NCBI GenBank assembly: GCA_010909165.1
Contig: MU008182.1
Coordinates: forward strand, 744,001-808,000
Reading direction: 5' to 3'
DNA: 64,000 nt
Source of the DNA: Anthoceros angustus
Taxonomy: Eukaryota > Streptophyta > Anthocerotopsida > Anthocerotales > Anthocerotaceae
The notes under the pieces are model-generated. The model was not told the DNA's origin, did not search any database, and saw only the letters and a program-made list of their open reading frames with translations. Positions 24,252 to 36,600 of this stretch are shown piece by piece; within the stretch, counting starts at the first letter, position 1; every line of letters starts with the position of its first letter. Position numbers and translations under genes: made by a program.

Positions 24252-24622
24252 ACGGATCTGTACTAACTAGCTCGAAGATATGTACTAGCTCGAAGGCACT
24301 CAAAATTCCGGAACTCTGGGAGTCTCCAAGCTTGCGTGATTGGCAATCGAGCCAGATCAGATCAGTCGACGAAACCCGGATCATTCAGTTCAATTTCATC
24401 CAAGCAGGGCAAAGGTGAGCACAGCTTGGGAATTGCTTCTTCGATGAAGAAGGAGAATGCCACGACCTGCCATGCCATTGACTCGCCTCCTGTTCCGGCT
24501 CTTGCCAATGAGGTGCCCTGCCAAGAACAAGAAAGAGAGCCCCTGCCCGACACCTTGCTGGCACCAAGAATTTCAGGAAGCGAGACAAAGGAACAAGCAA
24601 GCACCACCACCGGGCCCAGTTA

Positions 24623-25443
24623 TCAAGCAGCTTTCTCTTTGCGCCCGGCGGCAGGCTTGTACAGCAAGGCGAAGATGGAGGAGGCGAGCCAGGTTGCGAG
24701 CAGCGGCGTGAGCCAGTACACGTAGTAGTGCTCCCAGTCCAAATGGCCGCTCCTCAAGAAGGCCCAGGCGAAGGCGTTGGCAGGGTTCATGGCAGGGCCG
24801 GTGTAGGCCTGCCCTAATCCCACCAGCACGATGGTGGCGACGACGATGAGGGCAGTCTTGCCGTGGTCACTCTTAGGACCCTTGAGGACAGCGCCCAGCA
24901 CCGCCAGCGTCATGAGGAAGGTGAGCCCGGCTTCGATGGCGGCCCCCGTGTGCAAGTCCACTTTCAGCTCGGGCCCCCCCAGGTAGTGCTGGTAGTAGTG
25001 CGGCGTGAATTCCCTTGCTGCCAAGGCTCCGCCTGCTGCTCCCACAGCCTGTCAACCACAGCCACAGCTGCTCAGCCAACGGCCATGCCCTAGCTCTCGC
25101 TCGCATGAAGTGATAGCGAGAGCGGGTACCATGTTTCCCTTCCCTTCCCTACCTGAGCCGGGAACCGGACTGCGAAATCCAGCAAGGTGAGGTTGCTCAG
25201 TCCCACCGCCCAGAAGGCCAGCAGGGACGTCGGATTCCAGCTGGCCCCTCCCAATTGCTGCCCCACGGCCGAGAAGATGGTGATGAGCAAAAATATGATA
25301 AAGGCGACGAGAAAGACGGAGGAATTGGCAGACAAGCCCAGAGGCCTGGCCAGCCAGTCCACCACGGCGCCCAGCGGCCCCGTCAAGAGCACCCACAGAA
25401 ACGTCAGACCGGCATCTGCCAGCGCCAGCTTTACGAGCCCCAT
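24623..25443 (-). CDS. SIP1: SIP1-type small basic intrinsic protein (aquaporin family)
   Basis: SIPs are plant aquaporin-family channels, mostly in the ER membrane. There are two exons, 25443-25153 and 25048-24623, with a 104-bp intron (CAG|GTAGGG...GACAG|GCTGTG). The product is 238 residues; Arabidopsis SIP1;1 has 240. Six hydrophobic segments are visible. The first pore box is NPT (GASWNPTSLLAF), as in SIP1, and the second is canonical NPA (GPAMNPANAFAWAF). The sequence GAAGGALA after the first half and the C-terminus GRKEKAA are SIP features. The start was placed at MGLVKLALADAGL; a longer frame upstream begins only with TTG. The gene is transcribed toward the ATPase relic. Confidence 0.92.
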
Positions 25444-27826
25444 GGACCAAGCAACGACAACGAGCAGTTTGCCGGAGCCTGTCAAGCGAGGCGAAGTTCA
25501 ATCTACATACACTGCACATTTAGACTCTTTCTGGCCTTTATCACACTTTGCATGGCTCAAAATCTCCGTATCAGCAAATCTCCAGCTTCTAAAATGGTTT
25601 GTCTTGAAAAAGATACTCCACTGAACATATCTTAACCCTAAAAGTCATGCTCAACGTGACGGTGTTGGGCACAGCATGCTCTTGGTGTGTGTCCGCAAGC
25701 TGCTACTGGTGTTACACAACACGCCATCGCCATTGCCTAACAAACAATAATCGGTTTTATCCTTGCAACTACTTCAACGTCTCCGCCACAGCCTGCGGCA
25801 TGGTCAGCCGCACAGAAATCTGCACATGGTGCCGCGCGCTAGTGTTGAAGGACCTCCTTCAACAAAGCGAGCATTGCTTGCTTCTCCAAAAGGGAAAGGA
25901 GTAACAGGTCCAAACTAGACAACATTGCCAAGATATTGTATATCTGCAACAAAGGGTCCTTCGGTCCTTCCCCCTTAATTGAAGACCGAGAGTTCGGCGA
26001 AGCTTCTTGATGCCTCGGAGCGCTAGCTCCATCAATTGATGAAGCAACATATTTTGGTTGTTGATGAAGAGAGGTCTTGATCAGGTGAAGAGACAGAGAG
26101 GATTGAGCACGCTCGAAGGGCAAGTCAGGGAAGGCTTCATTTTTCCTTGAATTCCGTCCTTTGGACATTCGACAACAAGAAGAGGGTCGTTTACAACGAG
26201 TATTACTAACTGACAAGGTAAACAACTTGGTGTACTGCAGCAGAACCTCGGGCAGTGAAGACGTTAGGCGTGAGGAATCTTCACTGGAGCTAGCACAGCC
26301 AGCTACATCTACTATGGCGACAACAAGGGTCAAGACTCCTGTTTTGGCAGTTGCTCCTGCCGAATCTGGGGAGGTGGAGACCGAGCCTCAGGGCCTCCAT
26401 TCAGGTGATGACTCGTCGGGTTGATCCTTGGACTCATGGGCCTGAGCCTACAACGGTTGATTAGAGACTCATGACTCCACCGCACCAACGGATCCGGATG
26501 CTGTCACGGCAAGGAGTCATATTCAAGGCTCTCCTCTGCAAAAATGTTAGGTCAGTTTCTAACCCAACCCCGTCCTCTAAGGCCGACAGTCAGTTATCGC
26601 CCTTTGTCCAACCCTCCCCCCTAATAATGCCTTTAGCACGTCGTGCTGATGCTGTATCTCCTCCTCACCCTCCCCATGTCCCTGCATCTGAGTTTTCCAA
26701 TTAGTTAAGGGCAAAAATGTTATGGAATCCTTTTATAAGGATCTGGATGAGGGCACTAGTAAGAGCAGTTTTTCCTTGGTTGTTTGTCTTTTTTGGGCAC
26801 ACTAATCTGACTATTGTTTATTTTTTGTGCATGATGGGCTAAAAGGTTGGTTGAGCTTTCTAAACCCTAAACCAACCTCTTAACAAGAACTCGTGAGCGG
26901 TCGTGGAGTTACAGCCACGAGCATGAGAGGGGGAAGGACGGCCTCCACCCGCCATGGACAAATACCCTAAACCCTAAAGAGAATGCACGAGCGAAGAAGC
27001 AAGCGGAGGCGGGATGGAAGGAAGCGACGGAAGGGGCGGGACGGAAGAAGCGGAGTCGGGGTGGGAGGAAGTAGCAGCGGAAGGAAAGAAGAGAGAACTG
27101 AGGGCAAAGCCTTAACCTAAGGCTGGGTGACTGGGTTCGCATGAACCCGAACCCGGAGAGTGAAGTCCGGGCCGGAGTTGGGGTGCACGGTTCACATGTG
27201 CCCCGATGAGAGCCCGGATTTTCCATCTTTTACCTGGTATTAATGGTTTACGTGACCGGTTGTGCCTGTCGGTCCGTAGAAACTCCAAACCTTAGTGGTC
27301 GGGAGTACTTTTGGCTAATATTTAACGAAGATAATATGTATTAAATTTTAATATAAACTTTTTAATTTTAATTTTAATTTTTTTTTAAATCCTTGAAATA
27401 AATATGTTAAATTGGCCTAAAGAAATTTGTGAGTGAGGTCTGCCTCAGCTCATTTCTTAAGTAATTACGCATATCCCTCTCTATAACATGTAATTTTCTC
27501 ATGGTGTCAAATATATTAACCTCACGCTCCCTCAAAAATGTGTGTTAGACCTCTATTGCTACCTGCACTTGAGTTGAAGAAAAAACACCTGAATGGGAGC
27601 AGCCACAACATCATCACGAACATCAGCATCCTCTGCTTCATGACCATCATTTTCATCTTCAATCGGAGGAAGGATAGATGCCCAAATCAATTCGTCCAAA
27701 GGATGAATGAAGTCTAGAACCCATATTAGAACCTCTTGTGTGAGCAAGATTGAAAAGGGCACCAGCCAACCGGCGCCCTCCCCTTTGTTCCTTTGTGGTG
27801 TTGACTAACAATCGTGTGATTGGCAG
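25444..27826. other. Intergenic: SIP1 upstream region, telomere-like repeats, AT-rich block
   Basis: No gene is confidently supported. A minus-strand frame of 164 codons (26333-25839) and a plus-strand frame of 87 codons (26161-26424) overlap each other and match nothing I know. Telomere-type motifs occur at 26862-26874 and 26963-26979 (CCCTAAACCCTAAA). 27300-27540 is AT-rich. Toward the right end a branch-point-like CTAAC and a CAG acceptor lead into the host-gene exon at 27827. Confidence 0.35.
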
Positions 27827-27922
27827 CAACTCAAGGATATTAAAGTTCTATCAAAACTTCCAGATGTCTTCCAACATTTCATTTTTGAGGTTAATAATTG
27901 GAAAGGACTGGAGGACGAGCAG
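27827..27922 (+). pseudogene. Host gene exon piece 1, upstream of gypsy element 1
   Basis: After an acceptor (TTGGCAG) 32 codons are open, ending GLEDEQ at the AGCAG target duplication (27918-27922). The frame continues without a break at 40130 on the far side of the element (RALADKDLVEG). The N-terminal part of the gene lies further left and was not identified. Confidence 0.7.
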
Positions 27923-29310
27923 TGTGGCGGGACTTTTGCTGATGGCCAGCCGGGCGCGCACAATCCCGTGTCGTTGTAGGAAGGAGTCCGTTCCCAAGGG
28001 AATGATAGGCCTGCATCGCGTTTCGTGTTTCTACCGTCCTTAGCGCTGCTCGCCTCAACACACATACTCCTAATCGCCACAACGTTTCACCGCAGCCGGT
28101 ATGGCCAAGCGTTTAAGGACCAAGGCCAGTCGATTGCTCACATACATCCTCACGCATCCGCCCTTTCCTCTCTCCTCACGCTACACTCTTCGCCTTAGAA
28201 AAGACGCTGGTTACGCAGATCGACCTCCTCCGCTGCTCCGGGCCTCTCCGTCTGTGCTCTACACGCCTCCGAGTTCCTCCGCCACGCGGCCTCGGTCGGA
28301 TCGCTTCGGACGAGCACGGTCATCACCCCACCTTCCCCGCACACACCACAACGCTAAGTCCGTCACGTGACCTTGATCAATCTCCCGAGTTCCTCCGCTG
28401 CTCGCCGACTCAGACTCACGTTAGCAAGAAGACTCACAAAGGTCTGCAAGAACGCGCATCAACACCAAGAGAAAGATGCTTTACTAGAGCACCATATCGC
28501 GCCCAAGGTGGCGCCTTTATTACACCCCCTATTCGAGCCGATAGCGCCGATACCCTAATCGGCCGCCTACCACCTATCCCCTATCTCCTTCGCCGACTGG
28601 CTGGGAAGGTCCTGGCCCCGCCGGAATGGGTGGTCCAACTTCGTCCCGACAGCCAGTGGTGCACCCAATCGGATGATCCGTGAGGCGGGCCCTCCTCTCC
28701 CGAATCGCCGTTGTTACGGCGGCGGTTCGACAACCGCTACCACGACGTCATCCTCCCCTCCCTCCTCCCAATCTCCTGTTATACTGGCGGTTCGACAACC
28801 GCTACCACGACGTCATCCTCCCTCCTCCTCCTTGGCCGCTTGTGGAAGTAACCGGGCTGAAGGCGCTGTCCGTAGAATCGCCAGGGGTCTGCATGGCTTA
28901 CTCGACCCTACGCCCGCTTACTCGCCTTACGCTGCAGCTCGTGAATACCGCTATAACGGCCTGCAAGGTTACGGCCCCGCCTACTGCATGCCCGACCTCC
29001 ACTGTGGCCCACGTGGCGCCGCCTCGTCATCCTCACGCCCGCCTCCTAGGTCGCGCATTTATCCTATTTTGACTGGAGTGGGTTCCGGACTTATCCTATT
29101 TTGACACAGGTGGGTTCGGACTTATCCGTTACTCGGCGTAGTCCGAGCTTGCCATAGTGGTACCGGGTCCGTTGTTCACTCCGAGTCCGAGTATACTCCG
29201 AGCCTCGTCCGGCGCTACCCCAATTTATTCCTCCTTTCCGCCTTATTTATCCTTCAATCCTAAAAACAAACCCTACTTATTTCTTAACTCCTGGAAGTGC
29301 ATAGCCCACA
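27923..29310 (-). repeat. 3' LTR of gypsy element 1 (left copy)
   Basis: 1,388 bp, starting TG and ending CA. It matches 38869-40124 along its length, but the two differ by many 1-10 bp gaps, frequently in CCG/CGG-rich stretches. Confidence 0.85.
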
Positions 29311-29746
29311 TACTCCCTTCTCATCTCACATGCCTCGCCAACACTAAGCATGATACTTCTTCACCCGCCACCCGCTCACCCGAGTGGGCAATCTCCATCT
29401 AGCCGTCAGAATGGACGGACCCGTTGTCATATACTTGCACCACTTGGTACGGACCCATCCATCTCGTGAAGTTTGCTCGAAAATGCATGTCGACTATCAT
29501 AAAGGAGGGCCAGTCCCTTCCTTTACATACTCCCGATTCATGATCGGCGATCGTGCCAAATCTTCACCGGTTTTGCACCAATGCATCTTCACCGAGCTTC
29601 TTCCCCGTCCTCCGTAGGCCGACAAACCCCAAGAGTCGCCGAGCTGGCTTTCCTCCTCCTCCCTTCCATCATTACTCGAAAAGTGGGCACTTCAAACTCA
29701 CCGGCATTACGGAGAGTGTCCGAGGTCAAGAAGCAGGTCCGTGTGG

Positions 29747-32700
29747 TCACCGCCGTCCGAACGCCCACAGGCGGATGGCGGGTATCCTACCATGGGCGTA
29801 GTTCATCGTGAGTTTATTCAGATCCCGCAGATGAGCCCATTTGTCTTCTCTGTCACCCATTGGCCTTAGGATTGTAGGGTGCTCATGATTGATGCCGAAA
29901 TACTCCGTCATGGCGGCCACCACATCATTAAGGAAATGGGTTCCCCTATCACTTACCAACCGCAGCGACATCCGCATCGGGTTATGATGTTCTCGACAGA
30001 ATTTGGCCACGATTTGCGGAGTCCGTTCTTGTCGCCACCGCCTCTACCCACCGGTGCGAGTCCGCCACCGTGATGTATCTCCTTTGTGTGTGTCTTGTCG
30101 AGGTCAGAGTAGGTCCAACAAAGTCAATACCCCACTTTTCGAAGGTGCGGTGCCAATATCGGTACTAGCGGCCACCGTGTCGCCGGGTTGGCTTTCCGAT
30201 CCGCCGACAAGCATCACACTTCTTCACAAACCGGTGGGTGTCCCCATACATTGTTGGCCACCAAGATCCCGCCCAAATCTTTTGGTGGTGACTGTCTTTG
30301 CGTAGTGTCCACCCCAATCCTTCGTGCATTCCTCGACGACCGCCTCCTGCTCTCCGGCAAGTACCTTCGCTCTACCGGCCCTAATTTGAACACACACCGT
30401 TGTACATTCTCAAGGGTCGAGCATAGTGCACGAATGCCTCCTCCGTCCACGAGTCGATTTTCGGAAGCTCCATTCCCAGGTACCGCCTATTTCTTCGTAG
30501 GTTTGACGACCGCGCCTCCCTTCTCCGCTCGCTAAGGCCGCTCGTAGCTTGGGGTTCGGTGGGCTCCGGTTGTACTTTTATCGCGGCAACCAATGTCTCA
30601 TCCGGAACGCATCTTCCCGATCTCTCAACACCGCCTGCTTTCAATCGTGATGAAATCGCATTTTGGTGCCGCCTCCCTTGTCTTGTTTCCACTTCAACGT
30701 GAACTCCTCGCAACAATATCCACCTTGCTATCCGTCCGACAGTCCGCCTTTATTCACCGGATGCTTCAACAAGAAGTGGTCTACATAGAACACAAACTCA
30801 CCGGTAGTAGGTAGTGTCGAATTTCTTGACAAGATATACCATACCCGGCTTCGGCCTGTAGTTGTGTATTTTCGCGTGGGTGAGCCGTCAGTAGTATACG
30901 GATAATCCGCTTGTCGTCCTTCCGCTCAAGACTACTCCGATAGCAAAAGCGGACACATCTACATACACATGAAATTTCTGCTCGATCCGGTCCTCTTAGA
31001 ACCGGCGCTTACCAAGGTGTTCTCAGAATCAAAGGCCTCCTCTCGCCTCCGTGACTGTGTCCAAACCTCCTCCTTCCGCAGAGTTCGCCAACTTAGCCCT
31101 CTTCGCAAAGTCCTTAATAAACCGCGTAGTATCCCACCATTCCTGTGAAACCTCTCACCTCCTTTAGGTCTGCGGGGAGAGACTGGATGACCGGACCTTG
31201 TCCCGTCCACCTCGATTCCCCGCCGACACCCGATGTCCCAAAGAAGATTCCCTCCGTCATTCCAAAGTAGCATTTCTCGGTGTAGGCTCAATTGAGTCTC
31301 CTGCGCCTCAAGCACCTTCTTAGATGCCCAAGGTGTTTGTCCCGCTCCCCATGCACACAAAATCATCCAGAATATCTCCATGAAGTCCCTCGAAGTCACC
31401 AAGACGTTGGTCACCATACGCATGAACGACTCGGCCCGGCCATCCCAAAGGCACTTCTCTTGTAGGCAAACGCACAGTAGGTGAAGGTCGCCTTGTCCCA
31501 TCACTCCCTTAGGTGCAATTGGTTATATCCGAGTAGCCATCCAGAAGGAGTAAGTAGTCCGTCCACCACCTTGTCCAAAATGTCTCACGAATGGCATCGG
31601 AAGTGGTCCTTCTCCGCTATGCGTTGAGCTTCCTCCAATCTTGGCATACCCGAATTTGGCCGCTTTCTTGGGAACCACCACACCCGACCCACTCACTGCT
31701 GACGATGGGGAAAATGATGTCTGCCTCGGTACTTATCAAGGACCTCCTTCACCTTGATCGAATACTTGGGGTTGAGCTTGTATTGGATTCGACCGCACCG
31801 CCTCCGGCTTCAAATCGATCTTATGCTCTCCCACTTCTTCTAATGCCCTTCATGTCCGTGACCTTGAAGGCGAACACCTCAAACTCCCCAAGAATGCTTT
31901 AGTCCTTCCTTCAGTCCGAGGCATGCCTTTCTTAAACTTCGTGAATTTGGCCGGACCTCCACTTCTTCCACGCCGTCCGGGTTCACTGCCTCCTCCTCTC
32001 GCCTCCGTGACTGTGTCCAAACCCCTCGCCTCCTCCTGGGATCGCCCTCTCGCATCCCCATTCTCAAGAGCTCGTCGGAGGTGAATCGTGTTACTCCTTC
32101 GATGTCCGCTTCCTTGGTCCGACTCACTGCCTCCCCAGCCGGGTCCGACCTCCTCTTCACTTCCTTCCTCCATTTGTGGCGACTCAAAACAATCAACCAC
32201 TTCCGCCAAAGGCATCCCCAGAGTCCATCTCCTCCTCGGACCGGATCTTGGCGAAAGGGTACGCCTCCTGAACTATCTTGTTCGTCGCCGGTGGAGTCCT
32301 CCACGAGGTATACCCTTCTAGTGCTCAGCTTCCCACAATAGGTGTCCTTGCTCCGTGATAGCAACCTCCCTTCTCGCACCTTAGGGTCCCACCACCTTGT
32401 CCAAAATGTCTCACGAATGGCATCGGAAGTGGTCCTTCTCCGCTTGCTGAGCTTCCTCCAATCTTGGCATCATGAATTTGTCTGGCTTTTGGGAACCACC
32501 ACAATCGGCGCGACCCACTCGTTGACGATGGGGAAAATGATGTCCGCCTGTACTTATCAAGGACCTCCTTCACCTTGATCGAATACTTGGGGTTGAGCTT
32601 GTATTGTCGGATTCGACCGCACCGCCTCGGCTTCAAATCGATCTTATGCTCTCCCACTTCTAATGCCCTTCATGTCCGTGACCTTGAAGGCGAACACCTC

Positions 32701-33200
32701 ATAAAACTCCCCAGTGCTTTAGTCCTTCCTTCAGTCCGGAGGCATGCCTTTCTTAAACTTCGAATTTGCTGGCCGGACCTCCACTTCTTCCACGCCGTCC
32801 GGGTTCACCGCCTCCTGCTCGCCTCGGCCCAAACCCCTCGTCCTCCTCGGGATCGCCCTCTCGCATCCCCATTCTCAAGAGCTCGTCGAGGTGAATCGTG
32901 TTACTCCTTCGATGTCCGCTGGTCCGACTCTTCACTGCCTCCCCCCGGTCCGACCTCCTCTTCACTTCCTTCCTCCGGCCCGTTGTGGCGTTTACTCAAA
33001 ACAATCAACCACTTCCGCCAAAGGCATCCACGGTAGTCCATCTCCTCCTCGGACCGGATCTTGGCGAAAGGGTACGCCTCCTGAACTATCTTGTTCCGCT
33101 GGAGTCCTCCACGAGGTATACCCTTCGGTAGTGCTCAGCCCCACAATAGGTGTCCTTGCTCCGGTGATAGCAACCTCCCTTCTCGCACCTTAGGGTCCCA
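29747..33200 (-). pseudogene. Pol remains of gypsy element 1 (integrase, RT)
   Basis: Reading on the minus strand, 30010-29747 carries an integrase core (LVSDRGTHFLNDVVAAMTEYFG). Around 31430-31350 an RT-like stretch reads FMRMVTNVLVTSRDFMEIF, which fits the region just before the Y/F-x-DD box of gypsy RTs. The frame then breaks. 31563-32389 is repeated at 32390-33200, with CCACCACC at the breakpoints. No intact polyprotein remains. Confidence 0.65.
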
Positions 33201-33689
33201 CCACCGGCTTGAAGTGAATCTCCTTCCTTCCAAAGTGTAGTGTCTGGCCAACCCACCATGGCCGCCCAAAGAACACCTCATACCCTAATGGTCCGGCCGG
33301 TTTGATCACAACAAAATCCAGCTTTGTAGGGTGCGCTATGGTGGCCAAGACTCTGCTAACTCCTCACGGATCTCTTCTTGACATGTCCGCCATTCTCGAG
33401 TCTTCGTTGAGGGTTCAAGGATGTGAAGCCCAATCGTGCTTCGTGATGAGGTTGACTCGGACCCGTGTCCAACGGTACATCCTTGATGATACATCCAAAT
33501 CTCCACTTGTACCATCGGGCGCCTGGGTCCGTATGGGACACCACCCTCACTTCCACTGTATACCCTTCCGGCTTTGGTGCTCCGAGGCTGGTTTCCCTAA
33601 CGGCCCGACGGACCTCCGGTATTTCGGGTTATCCTCGGCCCGAAGACACAAGGTGCCGATTCATCATCGTCCACATTAAAGGCGAGGCT

Positions 33690-36600
33690 TCTACCCCAAT
33701 CGAGGATCCTCGGCCCTCATCCTCTCCCGGTCACTGTTCGGTATTCTCCGGATGCTTGCGCATTTCCTCCGCAACATCTCGGTCACCTCCGGACTACGTC
33801 CGGTGGAAATCGGCGGCCGCGGAGGCACCGCTCCTTCTCCTGTCTGACGAGAACTTCCTTCGGTAATCCCTCCCAGAGCTGCGTCCACCTCCTTCATGGC
33901 CGGATCCTCTCGGTATTTCCGCTTGATTGCCTTCCTCGGCCCGTGACCTCCTCTTGTTCTTCTTCAATCGGCGCCTTTCTCGCCGCTCCTTCCTTCGGCC
34001 ACGAGTAGACACCTCCAAGATTTCCACGCCCGACTCCTTCCTTTCTACCCCAATCGAGGATCCTCCGGCCCTCATCCTCCCGGTCACTTGTTCGTATTCT
34101 CCGGATGCTTGCGCATTTCCTCCCGCAACATCTCGCACCTCCTGACCACGTCCGGTGGAAATCGGCTGCCGCGGAGGCACCGCTCCTTCTCCTGTCTGCG
34201 GAGAACTTCCTTCGGTAATCCCTCCCAGAGCCGCCCGCCTCCTTCATCGGTCGGATCCTCCCGGTATTTCCGCTTGATTGCCTTCCTCGGCCCGTGACGC
34301 TTCTCCATCTTGTTCTTTCGCGCCTTTCGCCGCCTCCTTCCTTCGGCCACGAGTAGACACCTCCAAGATTTCCACGCCCGACTCCCTTCCTTTCGACCCC
34401 CACCGCACCTTCTTGTTCTTTCCATCTCGCACTGGAATCTCTTCCCACTCCGCCAATCGAGCATCTTCGACTTGCAGTCTTAGGAGGTGGCGTTGGTGGT
34501 CGGGTTCTTGGTGGCATATCGTACCGCCTTGTGCGGGGTTGGGACATAGCGCATCTCATATATGCCCACCGCTTGCCGCCACACTCAAGTCCCCATTACC
34601 CCGCCTGGGTACGGACACGCGTTGGAGTAATGGCGATTCCCAGCCCAGCACACTACCGACGGAGGATACGAAGGCTCCCATGCGGTCTTTGCATCGGTGG
34701 GGCCCGTTGTATTGACGGACCTCCGGACTACGTCCGGTGGAAGCTGCGTCGCCGTCGCGGAGGCACCGTTCCTTCTCACATCTGGGAGAACTTCCTTGGG
34801 TAATCCCTCCGTGAGCTGCCGTCCAGCCCTCCTTCATCGGTCGGATCCTCTGCTATTTCCGTTTGATTGCCTTCCTCGGCGTCGTGGCGCTTCGATCTTG
34901 TTCTTCTTGGCGCCTTTCTCGTCGCTCCTTCCTTGACTCTGATGACACCTCAAGATTTCCCCGACTCCCTTCCTTTCGACACCACCGTACCTTCTTGTTC
35001 TTTCCATCTCGCGTACCTCACAGGGATCTCTTCCCACTCCATGGAGCATCTTGACTTGCCGTCTGTACGGTCTTAGGAGGTGGCGTTGGTGGTCGGGTTC
35101 TCCGCTTGGTGTGGCATATCGCCGTCCTTGTCGGGGTTGGGACATAGCGTCTTGCATGCCATGCCACCTTGCGATCGCCACCGGGCTCGAAGTCCCCATT
35201 ACCACCTCGTTGGAGTACGGACGCGTTGGAGTAATGGCGAGATTCGCGGTTCCAAGACCACGGCCGTCGGAGGATACGAAGGGCTCCCATGCGGTCTTTG
35301 CATCGGTGGGGCCCGTTGTGGACCTCCGGTTGGCGGATACATGGTTTTGGGATATCGCGCCCCGGAGGGGCTTCTGCACTGATAGGCCTCTTCCCATTGC
35401 TCCTCGCCTCCTCCTCGTATTCGTAGTCCACTTGATGCACCGGCCTTGAGGCGCTTGATTTCGAATGGCCGTGTTGCCGCACGGCACACCGTAGATGCTC
35501 GCACCGTAGTCGGTGTTTTCCGCCTTGGCCCCTTAACTGGTTTATCGCTGTCCTCTACTCTCTTTATCACTTTTTCCAGTCCTCCTGCACTGCCACCTCC
35601 TTGAGGGAGTCGGGTCCGGAGCTTCTGACCGGCTGGTGTCACCACCTCCTTCTTACCCCGCTTTTTAGCCGGGCCTTCTTGCTCTTCTTCTGGGATACTC
35701 TTCCTCGCTAGAGACCTCTCCTTCTTCTGACGCTCCTCCTCCAAGACACCTCCGATTGGTCTTCCTCCTCCTCAAGACTCTTCCTCCTGAGTCCGAACCC
35801 CGCTTCTTCTTCTTCTTGCCTCCTTGAGCGGATTTCTTTATCCTCCGATGTAGCGATTCCTCGTAGTTTTCGGCCGCCTCGACCGCCTTGCCCACGCCCT
35901 TCTCGGCCAGGCAGGACGTGCTCGCCATGGGTTTGGCTAGACCGGCCGAACCACCGCTTGCATCGTGGTATGGGTTGGATGCCGATCCTCGGGCATAGAA
36001 CCGATGTACGAGCCCATTTCTCCTTCTTCCTCGCCTGATTTTCCAACTTTGATAATACATACCCTCCCGGTCGATCCTCGAAACCGCTCTAAGAAGGCAT
36101 TTTCAAAGCTTCAAACGAGGCGGGTGGGGCATTCTCCTGGTCGGTACTTTCTCCGATACCATTGAGCACCGTCCCTGAGAACCCCTTGAAAAGCTGGATG
36201 AGCTCGCCTCCTCTCCGCTTGGTGTGGCATATCGCCGTCCTTGTCGGGGTTGGGACATAGCGTCTTGCATGCCATGCCACCTTGCGATCGCCACCGGGCT
36301 CGAAGTCCCCATTACCACCTCGTTGGAGTACGGACGCGTTGGAGTAATGGCGAGATTCGCGGTTCCAAGACCACGGCCGTCGGAGGATACGAAGGGCTCC
36401 CATGCGGTCTTTGCATCGGTGGGGCCCGTTGTGGACCTCCGGTTGGCGGATACATGGTTTTGGGATATCGCGGCCCGGAGGGCTTCACTGATAGGCCTCT
36501 TCCCATTGCTCCTCGGCCTCCTCCTCGTATTCGTAGTCCACTTGATGCCGGCCTTGAGGCGGTTGGACTTCGAATGGCCGTGTTCTTGGCACACACGGCG

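Noticed and set aside
24336-24725. 129-codon plus-strand frame
   Set aside because: It overlaps the 3' end of SIP1 on the other strand and reads as antisense of it.
25839-26424. Overlapping open frames upstream of SIP1 as a gene
   Set aside because: No family match, no splice or codon support, and the two strands overlap; left as unassigned.
26862-26979. Telomere or chromosome end
   Set aside because: Only a few CCCTAAA units occur, inside unique sequence with genes on both sides.
27805-28370. Short frames in the left LTR of element 1
   Set aside because: The sequence is repeated in the right LTR with gaps that break the frames, so these are not genes.
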